16,019 nt of DNA from Lachnospiraceae bacterium (GCA_016293925.1 JAEDCX010000059.1:1-16019); one strand, 5' to 3'. Numbered from the stretch's first letter, positions 1 through 6,231 are shown. Translations and numbers: made by a program. The notes: generated from the letters alone by a model not told the origin.

Positions 1-49
1 TTTAAGGCGTGGTGGAATTTACCTCTGCACTGGAATTTAAAATTTCAAG

Positions 50-1459
50 TCAGCAATCGTATTCTACATTGCAGCATCTCATGAATACGTTTTGATGTTC
101 TTTCAAAAAGATAAAATCATCTTCTCCAAAAGAAAGAATTCCATGTATTTCAGGATGATTGTGAAGAATATATGCTCCATCCAAATCAACATCAAACAAA
201 TCTACTGACTCATTTGAATCACTTATAAACTGAAATACGTTCCCATTCTTATCGACAACAACAGCTGTTTCATTTTCATTATTCCTGATCTGTTCGGAAA
301 AATTATCAAATAGAGCATCAGCATCATTCACATCAATTTTTCCAAGTTCAACTTTTGTTGTTGTTCCATTTTTAGATTTAGAACCGACTCCTAATTTTAT
401 ATGTTTTTCTGGTTTTTCAGAATCAATGCCAACAAATGTATCTTTCCACTCCGGGTATGTCATATTGGATGGAACCTCGTATGTCTTTCCGTCCTCATCC
501 CTTGCCGCTCTCATTTCTCCCTCTGTGAACTCATCATCGAAGTATGGAACAGTGGTTGTCCGGCACCAACAATGGAAAGGTGGAGCGGTAACACCCGGCT
601 CAAACTCTGATAGCGGCCTGTGTGTTCCGTCAAGTGCCTGGCATATCTCGGATGTCTTGTTATCAAGTACCGCCGTGATCTCATATTCCTCAACACCTAA
701 TTCCTTGTACATGTCGAGTTGTCCGGCACTGTGGAAGTATGCCGTTTCTGTCATTACAAGCCGACCCGCTTGCCCAGAGGACACGTTGAACCGTTCCTTG
801 ATAACTTTTATCGCCTGCTCCGGTGTCTGCCCTCTAATTGCAGCCTGCGTGATCTGCGTGTGCAATTCGGATACTAGTTGATTCTTCTGCTTCCATATCC
901 GGGATGAAAAATTGCTTCCATCTGCCGCCCATGGCTTTGAGATCACCTTGTCGATCTTCCGCTTGTCAATCTGCATCAGATTCTTTCCGACACCTACACC
1001 CTTTTGTATCTCGTACCCGGTGCGGTAATATCCCTCTGTGTAGACATCACGCATAAACTGATCGAATGAATCCAACTCATTGCCATATAATTCTTCAATA
1101 GCCTGCTGTGTCTGTATCTTCATGGCTTCCAGACGGCTTATATGAACTCTTGCGGATGCGTTCTCTAACTGCTTCGCCCATTTGTCCGTATAATTCAATG
1201 TTCTGCCTTTTTCGATGTATTCTTCAACGGTCCATCTGAACTCTTCCAGTTCATTGCCGGATAGAAGTTTCTTCGCTTCCGCCATTGAGATTTCGTTGTT
1301 GACTGCAAGCCGTGTATACCATTTCAGAAGATCCTTTTCGATATCAGCAGCCGCTTTTCTGTACTGCTTTTCCAGTTCATGAAAATATGCAGCACCTTTA
1401 TTCATTTGCGATTCTTCAAGGATTGCGAATCTCTTCTGCCAATAATCACGGTTTGCCAT
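50..1459 (-). CDS. MuF/SPP1 gp7-like minor head protein with C-terminal JAB/MPN-like domain
   Basis: 469 residues. The central part, about residues 195-305, is a phage_Mu_F head-morphogenesis domain: conserved RGQTPEQAI, a VMTETAYFHSAGQ block, the LDNKTSEICQALDG segment and the ending TAPPFHCWCR. SPP1 gp7-type proteins bind the portal and are carried in the procapsid. Residues from about 370 on are a separate domain: E397 in a strand-like NETAVVVD segment, then H433-N-H435-P, S443 and E446-D447. This resembles the JAB/MPN+ zinc metallopeptidase signature (E, HxH, S, D). In the canonical spacing HxHx7Sx2D the Asp position is E446, with D447 one residue later, so activity is uncertain. The gene starts 2 nt after the portal stop. 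TGA at 50-52 ends it, yet the same frame stays open for 15 more codons to TAA at 2-4. MuF proteins of temperate phages are known to carry variable C-terminal toxin-like domains; assigning that role here is inference. Confidence 0.9.
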   Translation of the reverse strand: MANRDYWQKRFAILEESQMNKGAAYFHELEKQYRKAAADIEKDLLKWYTRLAVNNEISMAEAKKLLSGNELEEFRWTVEEYIEKGRTLNYTDKWAKQLENASARVHISRLEAMKIQTQQAIEELYGNELDSFDQFMRDVYTEGYYRTGYEIQKGVGVGKNLMQIDKRKIDKVISKPWAADGSNFSSRIWKQKNQLVSELHTQITQAAIRGQTPEQAIKVIKERFNVSSGQAGRLVMTETAYFHSAGQLDMYKELGVEEYEITAVLDNKTSEICQALDGTHRPLSEFEPGVTAPPFHCWCRTTTVPYFDDEFTEGEMRAARDEDGKTYEVPSNMTYPEWKDTFVGIDSEKPEKHIKLGVGSKSKNGTTTKVELGKIDVNDADALFDNFSEQIRNNENETAVVVDKNGNVFQFISDSNESVDLFDVDLDGAYILHNHPEIHGILSFGEDDFIFLKEHQNVFMRCCNVEYDC

Positions 1460-1461
1460 TA

Positions 1462-2952
1462 TTATTCATCCCCTGTTGGTGCGTTACCATCTTTACCGGA
1501 GCCGAACATGTCCGAATTCTGCGTGAACGCATCTCCGTATACTTCCATGTTCTCTTCCTGCTCTTTCTTTACCTCTTCTAATTCCTTATCCACATCATCA
1601 ATCCATGGAACCTGTTTGAGAAGTGTTCTCTGACTGATCTTCACACCGAGATTCGATAATGTTCCGAGAATCTCTGATTCATTGATCAACATATCTCTGT
1701 TGAATGTGAATTCAACCTCTTCCCCGGTGAAGTCTCCAAGTCCTTGTAATTGCAATGCAGTGTTGATGTACGGAAGCAGTTCTTCAAGAGCCGCCTGGTA
1801 CTCCGTTTCCATCTCGTTTGTGTCGATATCTATCTCATTGTATACGGAGAGAATGTTCATCTGATTCGGTGTACCAGATTTCAGTAGTTTTCCATCGAAT
1901 GAGCGGGCATTCTCAATCAATGCCATTTTGAGCAATTCAAGAATTGTATTGTAATTTTCCGCATTTACTTCGATCTGCAATGCATCCACACCGCCATCGT
2001 TACCATCCACACTGCGTACCTTTACTGCACCATATGTAGACAGATTCCGGCGGAACTCTCCGAGATTGGTTCCATCGTAGTTCTTGATAATCAGGATTGT
2101 GTTCCGGTTATCTTCAAGCATGTTATTGTGGAACATGGATATCATCTCATTGATTGCATCCTGTAGGCATTTCGTCCTTCTGATTACCGGTACTTCCTCA
2201 TTGTTGTACTTGAACGCAATCAGAGGAACCTTGTCCCACTGGTATGCCTTGTTATCAACCATGAGATACGGAGAATACGCTCCCTGTACAATATCAGGAA
2301 TCAATGCGTAATCATTCAGGACATAACGATATATTCCATCCGGTCTGTATACTTCTACTTTCATGACTTTGACTTCCGTTGTACCTTGGTACTCGATTGC
2401 ATCATACACACGGATTGCAAAGTCCAATTCCTCATGCTCTTTGTCTTTCCATTCGGGGAGAATCTCGTATGCCGGGAATATCGACAGTTTGAGTTTCCCT
2501 TCAAGATCGAAGTATGGATACACCCACGCAATACCGCCATGCAGTGACTTCTTGCATACGTTTTTCATTTTCTTCATGAATTTCTTGTTCAGAACCTTAT
2601 GAAGAGCATACGAGTATGACTTGTTATCTGTCTCAATGGCAATCGGTTTCCCCAGGAAATAATTCGTTTTCTTGTCGATTGCGATTGCGTACTGATTATC
2701 AATATCATGCTTATTCGGAAGGTTCTTGACTTCCTGCAATTCTCCATTCTCTCCGATTGCGGTTCTCTTGCTGTTCAGAATGTCATGGAAACCCTGATAG
2801 TACCTCTCACCTGTTACCTGCTCTTTCCACGCTTCTGATCCTCTCCACTTCCTGATCTCCGATTCTATGAACTGAACATCATTCATTGCGGATGCTGCGC
2901 CCTCTTTAATTATCTGATTGAATATTTCAGTCTGTGTCGGTCCGAATATCAT
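1462..2952 (-). CDS. Portal protein, SPP1 gp6 family
   Basis: 496 residues from the chosen start. It forms the ring at the capsid vertex through which DNA enters and leaves, and it docks the terminase. Family signs are the KTNYFLGKP block (about residues 95-103), HGGIAWVYPYFD followed by an acidic/strand segment (about 138-156), and a long helical C-terminal part, as in Phage_prot_Gp6; the position after terL and before MuF agrees. The frame can begin five codons earlier (ATG at 2965-2967). The ATG at 2950-2952 is preferred because TGAGGA lies 8 nt upstream of it, while the upstream ATG has no good ribosome binding site. That GAGG is also the 3' arm of a small hairpin (2962-2984). The C-terminus is acidic and Gly/Asn-rich. 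It follows terL after an unusually structured 122-bp gap. Confidence 0.93.
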   Translation of the reverse strand: MIFGPTQTEIFNQIIKEGAASAMNDVQFIESEIRKWRGSEAWKEQVTGERYYQGFHDILNSKRTAIGENGELQEVKNLPNKHDIDNQYAIAIDKKTNYFLGKPIAIETDNKSYSYALHKVLNKKFMKKMKNVCKKSLHGGIAWVYPYFDLEGKLKLSIFPAYEILPEWKDKEHEELDFAIRVYDAIEYQGTTEVKVMKVEVYRPDGIYRYVLNDYALIPDIVQGAYSPYLMVDNKAYQWDKVPLIAFKYNNEEVPVIRRTKCLQDAINEMISMFHNNMLEDNRNTILIIKNYDGTNLGEFRRNLSTYGAVKVRSVDGNDGGVDALQIEVNAENYNTILELLKMALIENARSFDGKLLKSGTPNQMNILSVYNEIDIDTNEMETEYQAALEELLPYINTALQLQGLGDFTGEEVEFTFNRDMLINESEILGTLSNLGVKISQRTLLKQVPWIDDVDKELEEVKKEQEENMEVYGDAFTQNSDMFGSGKDGNAPTGDE

Positions 2953-2961
2953 CTTTGTATT

Positions 2962-2984
2962 CCTCATCTTTTCAAAAAATGAGG
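2962..2984 (-). promoter_or_regulatory. Hairpin covering the portal ribosome binding site
   Basis: In the minus-strand RNA, CCTCAT (2984-2979) can pair with ATGAGG (2967-2962). The loop is U/A-rich and can close by a few further U-A pairs. The ATGAGG arm holds the GAGG ribosome binding site of the portal start at 2952. The CCTC half is also the 3' end of the terminator stem at 2981-3011, so the two structures exclude each other. Complementarity is seen directly; a regulatory role is inferred. Confidence 0.45.
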
Positions 2985-3011
2985 AAAAGGATGTCAGGAA
3001 TCCCTTTCCCC
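2974..3011 (-). terminator. Intrinsic terminator between terL and portal
   Basis: The minus-strand RNA folds as GGGGAAAGGGAT (3011-3000), loop TCCTGAC (2999-2993), ATCCTTTTCCTC (2992-2981): 12 pairs including two G-U. It is followed after one A by six T (2979-2974). This is the form of a Rho-independent terminator oriented with the genes. It sits inside what should be one packaging/head operon, so it should be partial, antiterminated or regulatory. Confidence 0.65.
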
Positions 3012-3019
3012 AATAAAAT

Positions 3020-3060
3020 GATCAGCATGTGCTTAATCCTAACCTACACACACGCTGACC
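3020..3060 (-). other. 12-bp hairpin downstream of terL
   Basis: Minus-strand RNA: GGTCAGCGTGTG (3060-3049) pairs with CACATGCTGATC (3031-3020), with two G-U pairs and a 17-nt loop. The 3' side continues ATTTTATT and the 5' side is preceded by AAAAAC, so it could be a weak terminator or a structured RNA element. The two mismatches on the plus strand become G-U only in the minus-strand RNA, which suggests the minus-strand RNA is the relevant one. Confidence 0.5.
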
Positions 3061-3074
3061 GTTTTTAACATGTA

Positions 3075-4322
3075 CTAATCGAATGAGAATGTATCCCCGG
3101 TAAGAAGATCAGCGACACCATATCTCAATGAATCCGGGCCATGAGAGAATTCATGTTCCGGCTTGTCTGTCGGCTTATCGAATTTGTCTTTTTCCCAACA
3201 GTAATTATTGATCTCTTTCCAGAACTCCGTACATTTGGGATGAACAATAATCTTGTAGTTCTGAATCTGCTGAATGCCGTGATTCACACTGTCTTTCCCT
3301 TTTCTGGATGGTTCTGATCTTAACCCGCATTCCCTTAATTCCTCAATGGATTTCGGCTCTGCGGAATCACATATGATTCTCTGACCGCCGTATCCCATCG
3401 ATTTGATCTTCTCTGCAATCTTCTGGTTCGTTGTGCCGGTCTTATACCATTCATCGAATACATATATGATCTTCGCACGGTTATCTACCATTGAGCAGAT
3501 GAATGCCGTGGGATCGGTAAAACCAAAATCCAAAGAAAAAGCCGATTTGATTCCTGGAATCTGTCTTATCTCCTGGACATCGAAATCAGCACACTCAATG
3601 TTCGTATATATCAATCCTTCTGCGATTCCCCATTCTCCGTCACCTTCAATGCGGAATCTTCTCGGATTGTTCTTTTTCATATCCTCGAATAACCGGATAT
3701 CCGTCTCGTCCAACCACTCATTGCATCTGTATGTGGTTGTTTTTGCGAATATCATATCGCTTTTCGTGTCGAAGAATCTAGGCTTCAACCATGATTGCTC
3801 TGACCACGGATTGAACGTGAGCCGTACCTGCTTCCATAGTCCGTCAGGTACTTCACCACGGATTGACATATCCAATTTATCAAAATCGGATTCGGAAGTG
3901 ATCTCGTATGCTTCCTCTATCCATACCCAACACAATACACCGTGCGGAACCGAAATGGATGTTACTTTCAGTCCATCATCCATTCCACGGAATAATATCT
4001 TCTGTCCCGTCGGCTTGTATGTGACTTCCAGGATTGATTTCGGGAAGTCCCACAGATGATGTACACCGAGCCTATATGCCGCCCATTCAAGATCAGAGAA
4101 ACAACTATTCCTCAATGTGTTTTGGAAACGTCTCACGCAAAGCGCATTCGCCTGCGGGTACTTCATGATATTATATATCAACCACAATGCGGTTGTTTTC
4201 GACTTCTTCGATCCACGGGAACCCTTACATGCACAATATCTGTGCCTGCTGTTCCAGTAATCTTTATATCCCTTTCCGATTATCTCCGGGAGATATATCT
4301 TGTTGACTTCTTTATACTTCAT
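3075..4322 (-). CDS. terL: Terminase large subunit (packaging ATPase and nuclease)
   Basis: 415 residues from ATG at 4322. It drives DNA into the procapsid and cuts the concatemer. The ATPase N-half has a Walker A-like GSRGSKKS (residues 34-41), Walker B WIEEA with acidic E136 and E137, and the coupling motif LTFNPW (about 168-173). The nuclease C-half has the acidic residues of the RNase H-like fold: D265 in SLDFGFTDP, D319 in IICDSAEP and D397 in HGPDSLRYG. This matches Terminase_3/PBSX-SPP1 type large subunits in length and motif order. A TTG two codons upstream is possible, but the GGCGGTG ribosome binding site is better spaced (about 8 nt) from the ATG. The gene begins 14 nt after the terS stop. 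No HNH endonuclease neighbour is seen, which leans slightly toward headful (pac) rather than cos packaging. Confidence 0.97.
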   Translation of the reverse strand: MKYKEVNKIYLPEIIGKGYKDYWNSRHRYCACKGSRGSKKSKTTALWLIYNIMKYPQANALCVRRFQNTLRNSCFSDLEWAAYRLGVHHLWDFPKSILEVTYKPTGQKILFRGMDDGLKVTSISVPHGVLCWVWIEEAYEITSESDFDKLDMSIRGEVPDGLWKQVRLTFNPWSEQSWLKPRFFDTKSDMIFAKTTTYRCNEWLDETDIRLFEDMKKNNPRRFRIEGDGEWGIAEGLIYTNIECADFDVQEIRQIPGIKSAFSLDFGFTDPTAFICSMVDNRAKIIYVFDEWYKTGTTNQKIAEKIKSMGYGGQRIICDSAEPKSIEELRECGLRSEPSRKGKDSVNHGIQQIQNYKIIVHPKCTEFWKEINNYCWEKDKFDKPTDKPEHEFSHGPDSLRYGVADLLTGDTFSFD

Positions 4323-4336
4323 AGGCAATACACCGC

Positions 4337-4780
4337 CTATTCTTCAAGATCATCTTCCCCGGCAAACATAACCGGAATGTTGACATCCATATCAACCTTT
4401 TCGGTGTATATTCCGTATCGTTTACCGAGAAGTTCCGCCGCCTTCAATCGGTCTTTCTCTGATGGCTCTTTCAATATTGTTCTTGCTTCACTGCATCCAT
4501 CACCGGTTCCTTCAACCACAATTTCTGTGGATTTGCTCTTTCCCCGGATAACGGATGTCAGATACCGAAGGATTTCATTCTGATCTGCAATCAACTGTGA
4601 TTCCTTCTCCGCCATCCGTTTTTCGATGTACTTTTTTATTGTAGTATTTTGTAGTAGTTTGGACGCATTTGTATTTGCATATTTTTTGGAATAACCGCTT
4701 TTTATTGCCGCCTGTGTTGCATTCAGGCTAACCAAATACTCATCACAGAATCTCTGCTGTTTTGCAGTAAGTTTCGCCAT
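4337..4780 (-). CDS. terS: Terminase small subunit
   Basis: 147 residues. It recognises the packaging site and loads the large subunit. The N-terminal AKLTAKQQRFCDEYL, the NATQAAIKSGYSKKYANTNASKLLQN helix-turn-helix region (about residues 20-46) and the following helix IKKYIEKRM are diagnostic of the Terminase_2 family. The C-terminal part holds KDRLKAAELLGKRYGIYTEK (about 109-128), the usual end of this family and thought to help oligomerisation. The ribosome binding site AAAGGTGG lies about 9 nt before the ATG. It is the first gene after the AT-rich switch region, so its expression should report that promoter and terminator. In pac phages the packaging site often lies in or near this gene; none can be identified by eye. 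Confidence 0.96.
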   Translation of the reverse strand: MAKLTAKQQRFCDEYLVSLNATQAAIKSGYSKKYANTNASKLLQNTTIKKYIEKRMAEKESQLIADQNEILRYLTSVIRGKSKSTEIVVEGTGDGCSEARTILKEPSEKDRLKAAELLGKRYGIYTEKVDMDVNIPVMFAGEDDLEE

Positions 4781-4829
4781 CCTGCAACACCACCTTTCTC
4801 AATACGTTATTTCCTCGAATCTTTCCGAT

Positions 4830-4870
4830 AAAACTGCCCGCCGGCAAAAGGAGAAAATAAAGACCGGCAG
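4830..4870 (-). other. Weak imperfect hairpin between terminator and terS
   Basis: Minus-strand CTGCC...GGCAG with an inner GG/CC after a 4-nt bulge, a 19-nt loop, then TTTTAT. It could be a weak second terminator or part of the leader fold. The bulge and long loop make it unconvincing alone. Confidence 0.25.
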
Positions 4871-4875
4871 GTATG

Positions 4876-4907
4876 AAAAAAAGGCACCGCCATAGTAGGC
4901 AGCACCT
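4876..4907 (-). terminator. Intrinsic terminator just downstream of the late promoter
   Basis: Minus-strand RNA AGGTGCTGCC (4907-4898), loop TACTAT, GGCGGTGCCT (4891-4882): 10 pairs, three of them G-U. A seven-T run spans 4882-4876. On the plus strand the three G-U pairs become A-C mismatches, so it is directional, acting with the genes. It can end the early operon arriving from DUF551 and would also stop RNA from the promoter at 4935-4930 after roughly 45 nt. Confidence 0.8.
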
Positions 4908-4922
4908 CTTTTTATTCTTTCA

Positions 4923-4960
4923 TGCTTGTATTATAACACGCAAGTTTTCCGATTTGTCAT
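4923..4960 (-). promoter_or_regulatory. Extended -10 promoter, candidate late promoter
   Basis: Minus strand: a perfect TATAAT at 4935-4930 preceded by TGT, giving TGnTATAAT. ATGACA (5 of 6 to the -35 consensus) lies at 4960-4955, leaving a 19-nt spacer, longer than the usual 17. The start would fall around 4925-4922. The long spacer with an extended -10 fits an activator-assisted promoter. It points at the terminator at 4907-4876 and then terS. Confidence 0.55.
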
Positions 4961-5000
4961 ATAACTTTTTATAATTTTCTATAAATTTCTATACCTTTTT
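4961..5000 (-). repeat. Four tandem 10-bp AT-rich repeats upstream of the promoter
   Basis: Plus-strand units ATAACTTTTT, ATAATTTTCT, ATAAATTTCT and ATACCTTTTT follow each other exactly every 10 bp. On the coding strand each is an A-rich tract, one per helical turn, placed at about -38 to -77 of the predicted start. This is the geometry of phased A-tracts (curved DNA/UP element) or of an operator array for an activator. Confidence 0.7.
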
Positions 5001-5009
5001 TATATAAAG

Positions 5010-5025
5010 TTATAGAAAACTATAA
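5010..5025. repeat. Perfect inverted repeat TTATAG-AAAA-CTATAA
   Basis: Six-base arms around AAAA, just upstream of the four phased repeats and sharing their TATAGAAA word in inverted form. It is a candidate protein-binding site; the flanks are so AT-rich that chance cannot be excluded. Confidence 0.4.
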
Positions 5026-5047
5026 TTTATAATATTTTCTGCTATTT

Positions 5048-5428
5048 TCATTCTTCCTTGTATGGTTCTGGTAGTGGTTTCCAAGCAACGTAATTATTTG
5101 CACTTGACCACCAATCACCATCGATAAATCCTTCTAAGCCGTCATTTGTTTTCATTTTTTCAATCGTTATATTTCCATAAAAATCTTGTAATATGACTTT
5201 CTGATTTTCTTCAGGCAACCGCTCACTACAAGGAATCCAACCGCCATTGTATTCTTTTGCTACTTCCTTAACCAATCTTGAAGCCCTTTCTAAACCTCTA
5301 TGAAAGAAATCATCATATTCAGCATCAATACTAGGACTTACTTCATCAACATATCTGCTAAAATCTGCATATGATAATTCCCTTTCTTCATCCAACCGCT
5401 CTAAAATCTTCTCAAATGCTTTATTCAT
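5048..5428 (-). CDS. DUF551 domain protein
   Basis: 126 residues. The C-terminal half (about residues 63-124) is a DUF551 domain: GGWIPCSERLPEENQKVIL at the start and a closing WKPLPEPYKEE, with aromatic WW at 106-107. DUF551 proteins are common in phages and prophages and have no established function. The N-terminal 60 residues are charged and helical, with no motif recognised. The start ATG overlaps the stop of the 41-residue Cys-rich gene as ATGA, so the two are translationally coupled. It is the last gene of the AT-rich early cluster and ends just before the switch region. Function unknown. Confidence 0.88.
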   Translation of the reverse strand: MNKAFEKILERLDEERELSYADFSRYVDEVSPSIDAEYDDFFHRGLERASRLVKEVAKEYNGGWIPCSERLPEENQKVILQDFYGNITIEKMKTNDGLEGFIDGDWWSSANNYVAWKPLPEPYKEE

Positions 5429-5550
5429 TCTGATTCACGCTCCGTTCTTTCAATACAATAATCATAATTAAGGCATCCGTCACAAGTTTGTCTTTTACAA
5501 CCTTCTTCTAAATAATCTGCACCATCTTCCATAAATTCTGCTTCACTCAT
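5425..5550 (-). CDS. Small Cys-rich protein, 41 residues
   Basis: Read directly: it starts MSEAEFMEDGADYLEEG and ends IERTERESE. Four cysteines, C18, C23, C26 and C32 (Cx4Cx2Cx5C), suggest a bound zinc or other metal. Support for real coding: AGGTGG 5-6 nt before the ATG, an 8-nt overlap with the preceding gene's end, and an ATGA overlap with the DUF551 start at 5428. The protein is very acidic outside the Cys cluster. Function unknown; small Cys-cluster proteins of this kind are frequent in clostridial phages. Confidence 0.72.
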   Translation of the reverse strand: MSEAEFMEDGADYLEEGCKRQTCDGCLNYDYCIERTERESE

Positions 5551-5893
5551 TCTTTCCACCTGCCTTTAACTGTTCTGCATATTCATCAATATATCTGACA
5601 AATGCTTCTTTTGAAAATATTTGCGGTAGATAATCATAGTTCTCTTTTAATGTATTAGCAAAATCATCCAGAGCCTTGTTATATCCTGCGTGGTACACAT
5701 CTTTCGGCAACACACCACTTTCAGATGGTATATCTTCCATACCCTGCTCATACCACTTCAATAACTCCAACCACTCTATAATCTGTTCACTTTCCTGTAC
5801 ACACTTATCGCAAGATATATTACAATGCGCCGGGCAAATTGCATCTGTGTTTGTTATCTCTTTATATTTTGCTATTGCTTCATCAATCGACAT
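5543..5893 (-). CDS. Hypothetical phage protein with Cx3Cx3Cx2C cluster
   Basis: 116 residues from ATG at 5893. A GTG three codons upstream is in frame, but AAGGAG sits only 1 nt from it and 10 nt from the ATG, so the ATG is chosen. The N-terminal SIDEAIAKYKEI helix is followed by C20, H23, C24, C28 and C31, a likely metal site, then a long helix EQIIEWLELLKWYEQ. A C-terminal segment begins YHAGYNKALDDFANTLKE. The general layout (helix, Cys cluster, EWL..L helix, GYNKA.DDF) recurs in small phage proteins of unknown function. It begins 1 nt after the stop of the 46-residue zinc-ribbon gene and overlaps the next gene by 8 nt. Confidence 0.8.
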   Translation of the reverse strand: MSIDEAIAKYKEITNTDAICPAHCNISCDKCVQESEQIIEWLELLKWYEQGMEDIPSESGVLPKDVYHAGYNKALDDFANTLKENYDYLPQIFSKEAFVRYIDEYAEQLKAGGKNE

Positions 5894-5894
5894 A

Positions 5895-6035
5895 TCAATC
5901 ACGCTCCTTTTTGCACTTATGCCCTAAACTTGGCTTATAGAACAATCCGCACTTTTCACATTTGCAAACTGTAGTCTGTTGCCCTATATGACTGCTGAAC
6001 CAAGCCTTTGTTGCTCTGTCATATTTTACTGTCAT
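5895..6035 (-). CDS. Small zinc-ribbon-like protein, 46 residues
   Basis: Read directly: it starts MTVKYDRATKAWFSSHIG and ends LGHKCKKERD. C24, C26 and C29 (CKCEKC), then H39-K-C41, form a compact zinc-ribbon-like pattern. Its ATG overlaps the stop of the 64-residue gene as ATGA at 6032-6035, AAGGTGA lies about 7 nt upstream, and the next gene starts 1 nt after its stop, so the reading frame fits the operon exactly. It is basic overall, which would fit nucleic-acid binding; function not established. Confidence 0.75.
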   Translation of the reverse strand: MTVKYDRATKAWFSSHIGQQTTVCKCEKCGLFYKPSLGHKCKKERD

Positions 6036-6226
6036 TCTTCATCACCTTTTTCTTGATCCATGATGAAGTCCTGAACATCCAGAATCTCCACGTCATCAAT
6101 ATTGAATTTCTGTGTCATTGCATCAATGATCCTCTTTTTCGCTTCATCCTTTTCTAAAATCTCTGATTCATCCTTTACCGCCGAAATGCTTGTCAGCCTT
6201 ACCGTTGCAATTCTTGTGATCTCCAT
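6032..6226 (-). CDS. Small hypothetical protein, 64 residues
   Basis: It starts MEITRIATVRLTSISAV, a strand-like segment, followed by a charged helix (about residues 19-40) and a second strand-like part DDVEILDVQDFIMD, ending very acidic. AAAGGAG is 8 nt before the ATG, an excellent ribosome binding site. It lies 5 nt after the XRE gene and its stop overlaps the start of the zinc-ribbon gene (ATGA). No family recognised; it may be a small alpha/beta accessory protein. Confidence 0.78.
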   Translation of the reverse strand: MEITRIATVRLTSISAVKDESEILEKDEAKKRIIDAMTQKFNIDDVEILDVQDFIMDQEKGDEE

Positions 6227-6231
6227 AATAT

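Larger units (their letters stand above)
4781..5047 (-). promoter_or_regulatory. 267-bp AT-rich switch region between early genes and terS
   Basis: No gene is seen here. Reading in the direction of transcription it holds an inverted repeat (5025-5010), four phased 10-bp repeats (5000-4961), an extended -10 promoter (-10 at 4935-4930), an intrinsic terminator (4907-4876) and a weaker imperfect hairpin (CTGCCGG at 4870-4864 with CCGGCGGGCAG at 4844-4834, followed by TTTTAT). The terS ribosome binding site comes last. By analogy with RinA/ArpU-type control at terS promoters in Gram-positive phages, this is the likely early-to-late control point; that role is inferred. Confidence 0.6.

Noticed and set aside
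3040..3071. Ten-codon leader frame MLKTVSVCVG before the terL-portal hairpin
   Set aside because: No ribosome binding site before its ATG, and the frame merely passes through one arm of the stem.
3403..4059. Long plus-strand open frame opposite terL
   Set aside because: It is the antisense shadow of the terminase large subunit, whose motifs are all present; no ribosome site or recognisable protein on the plus strand.
4921..4940. Plus-strand promoter with TATTAT
   Set aside because: It exists only because TATAAT is near-palindromic; no plus-strand gene follows, and the extended -10 TG lies on the minus strand.
4961..5025. CRISPR-like array
   Set aside because: The repeats are 10 bp with no spacers and no cas genes; this is a promoter-side array.
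5543..5902. GTG start at 5902 for the 116-residue protein
   Set aside because: The AAGGAG site is only 1 nt away from that GTG, but 10 nt from the ATG at 5893.
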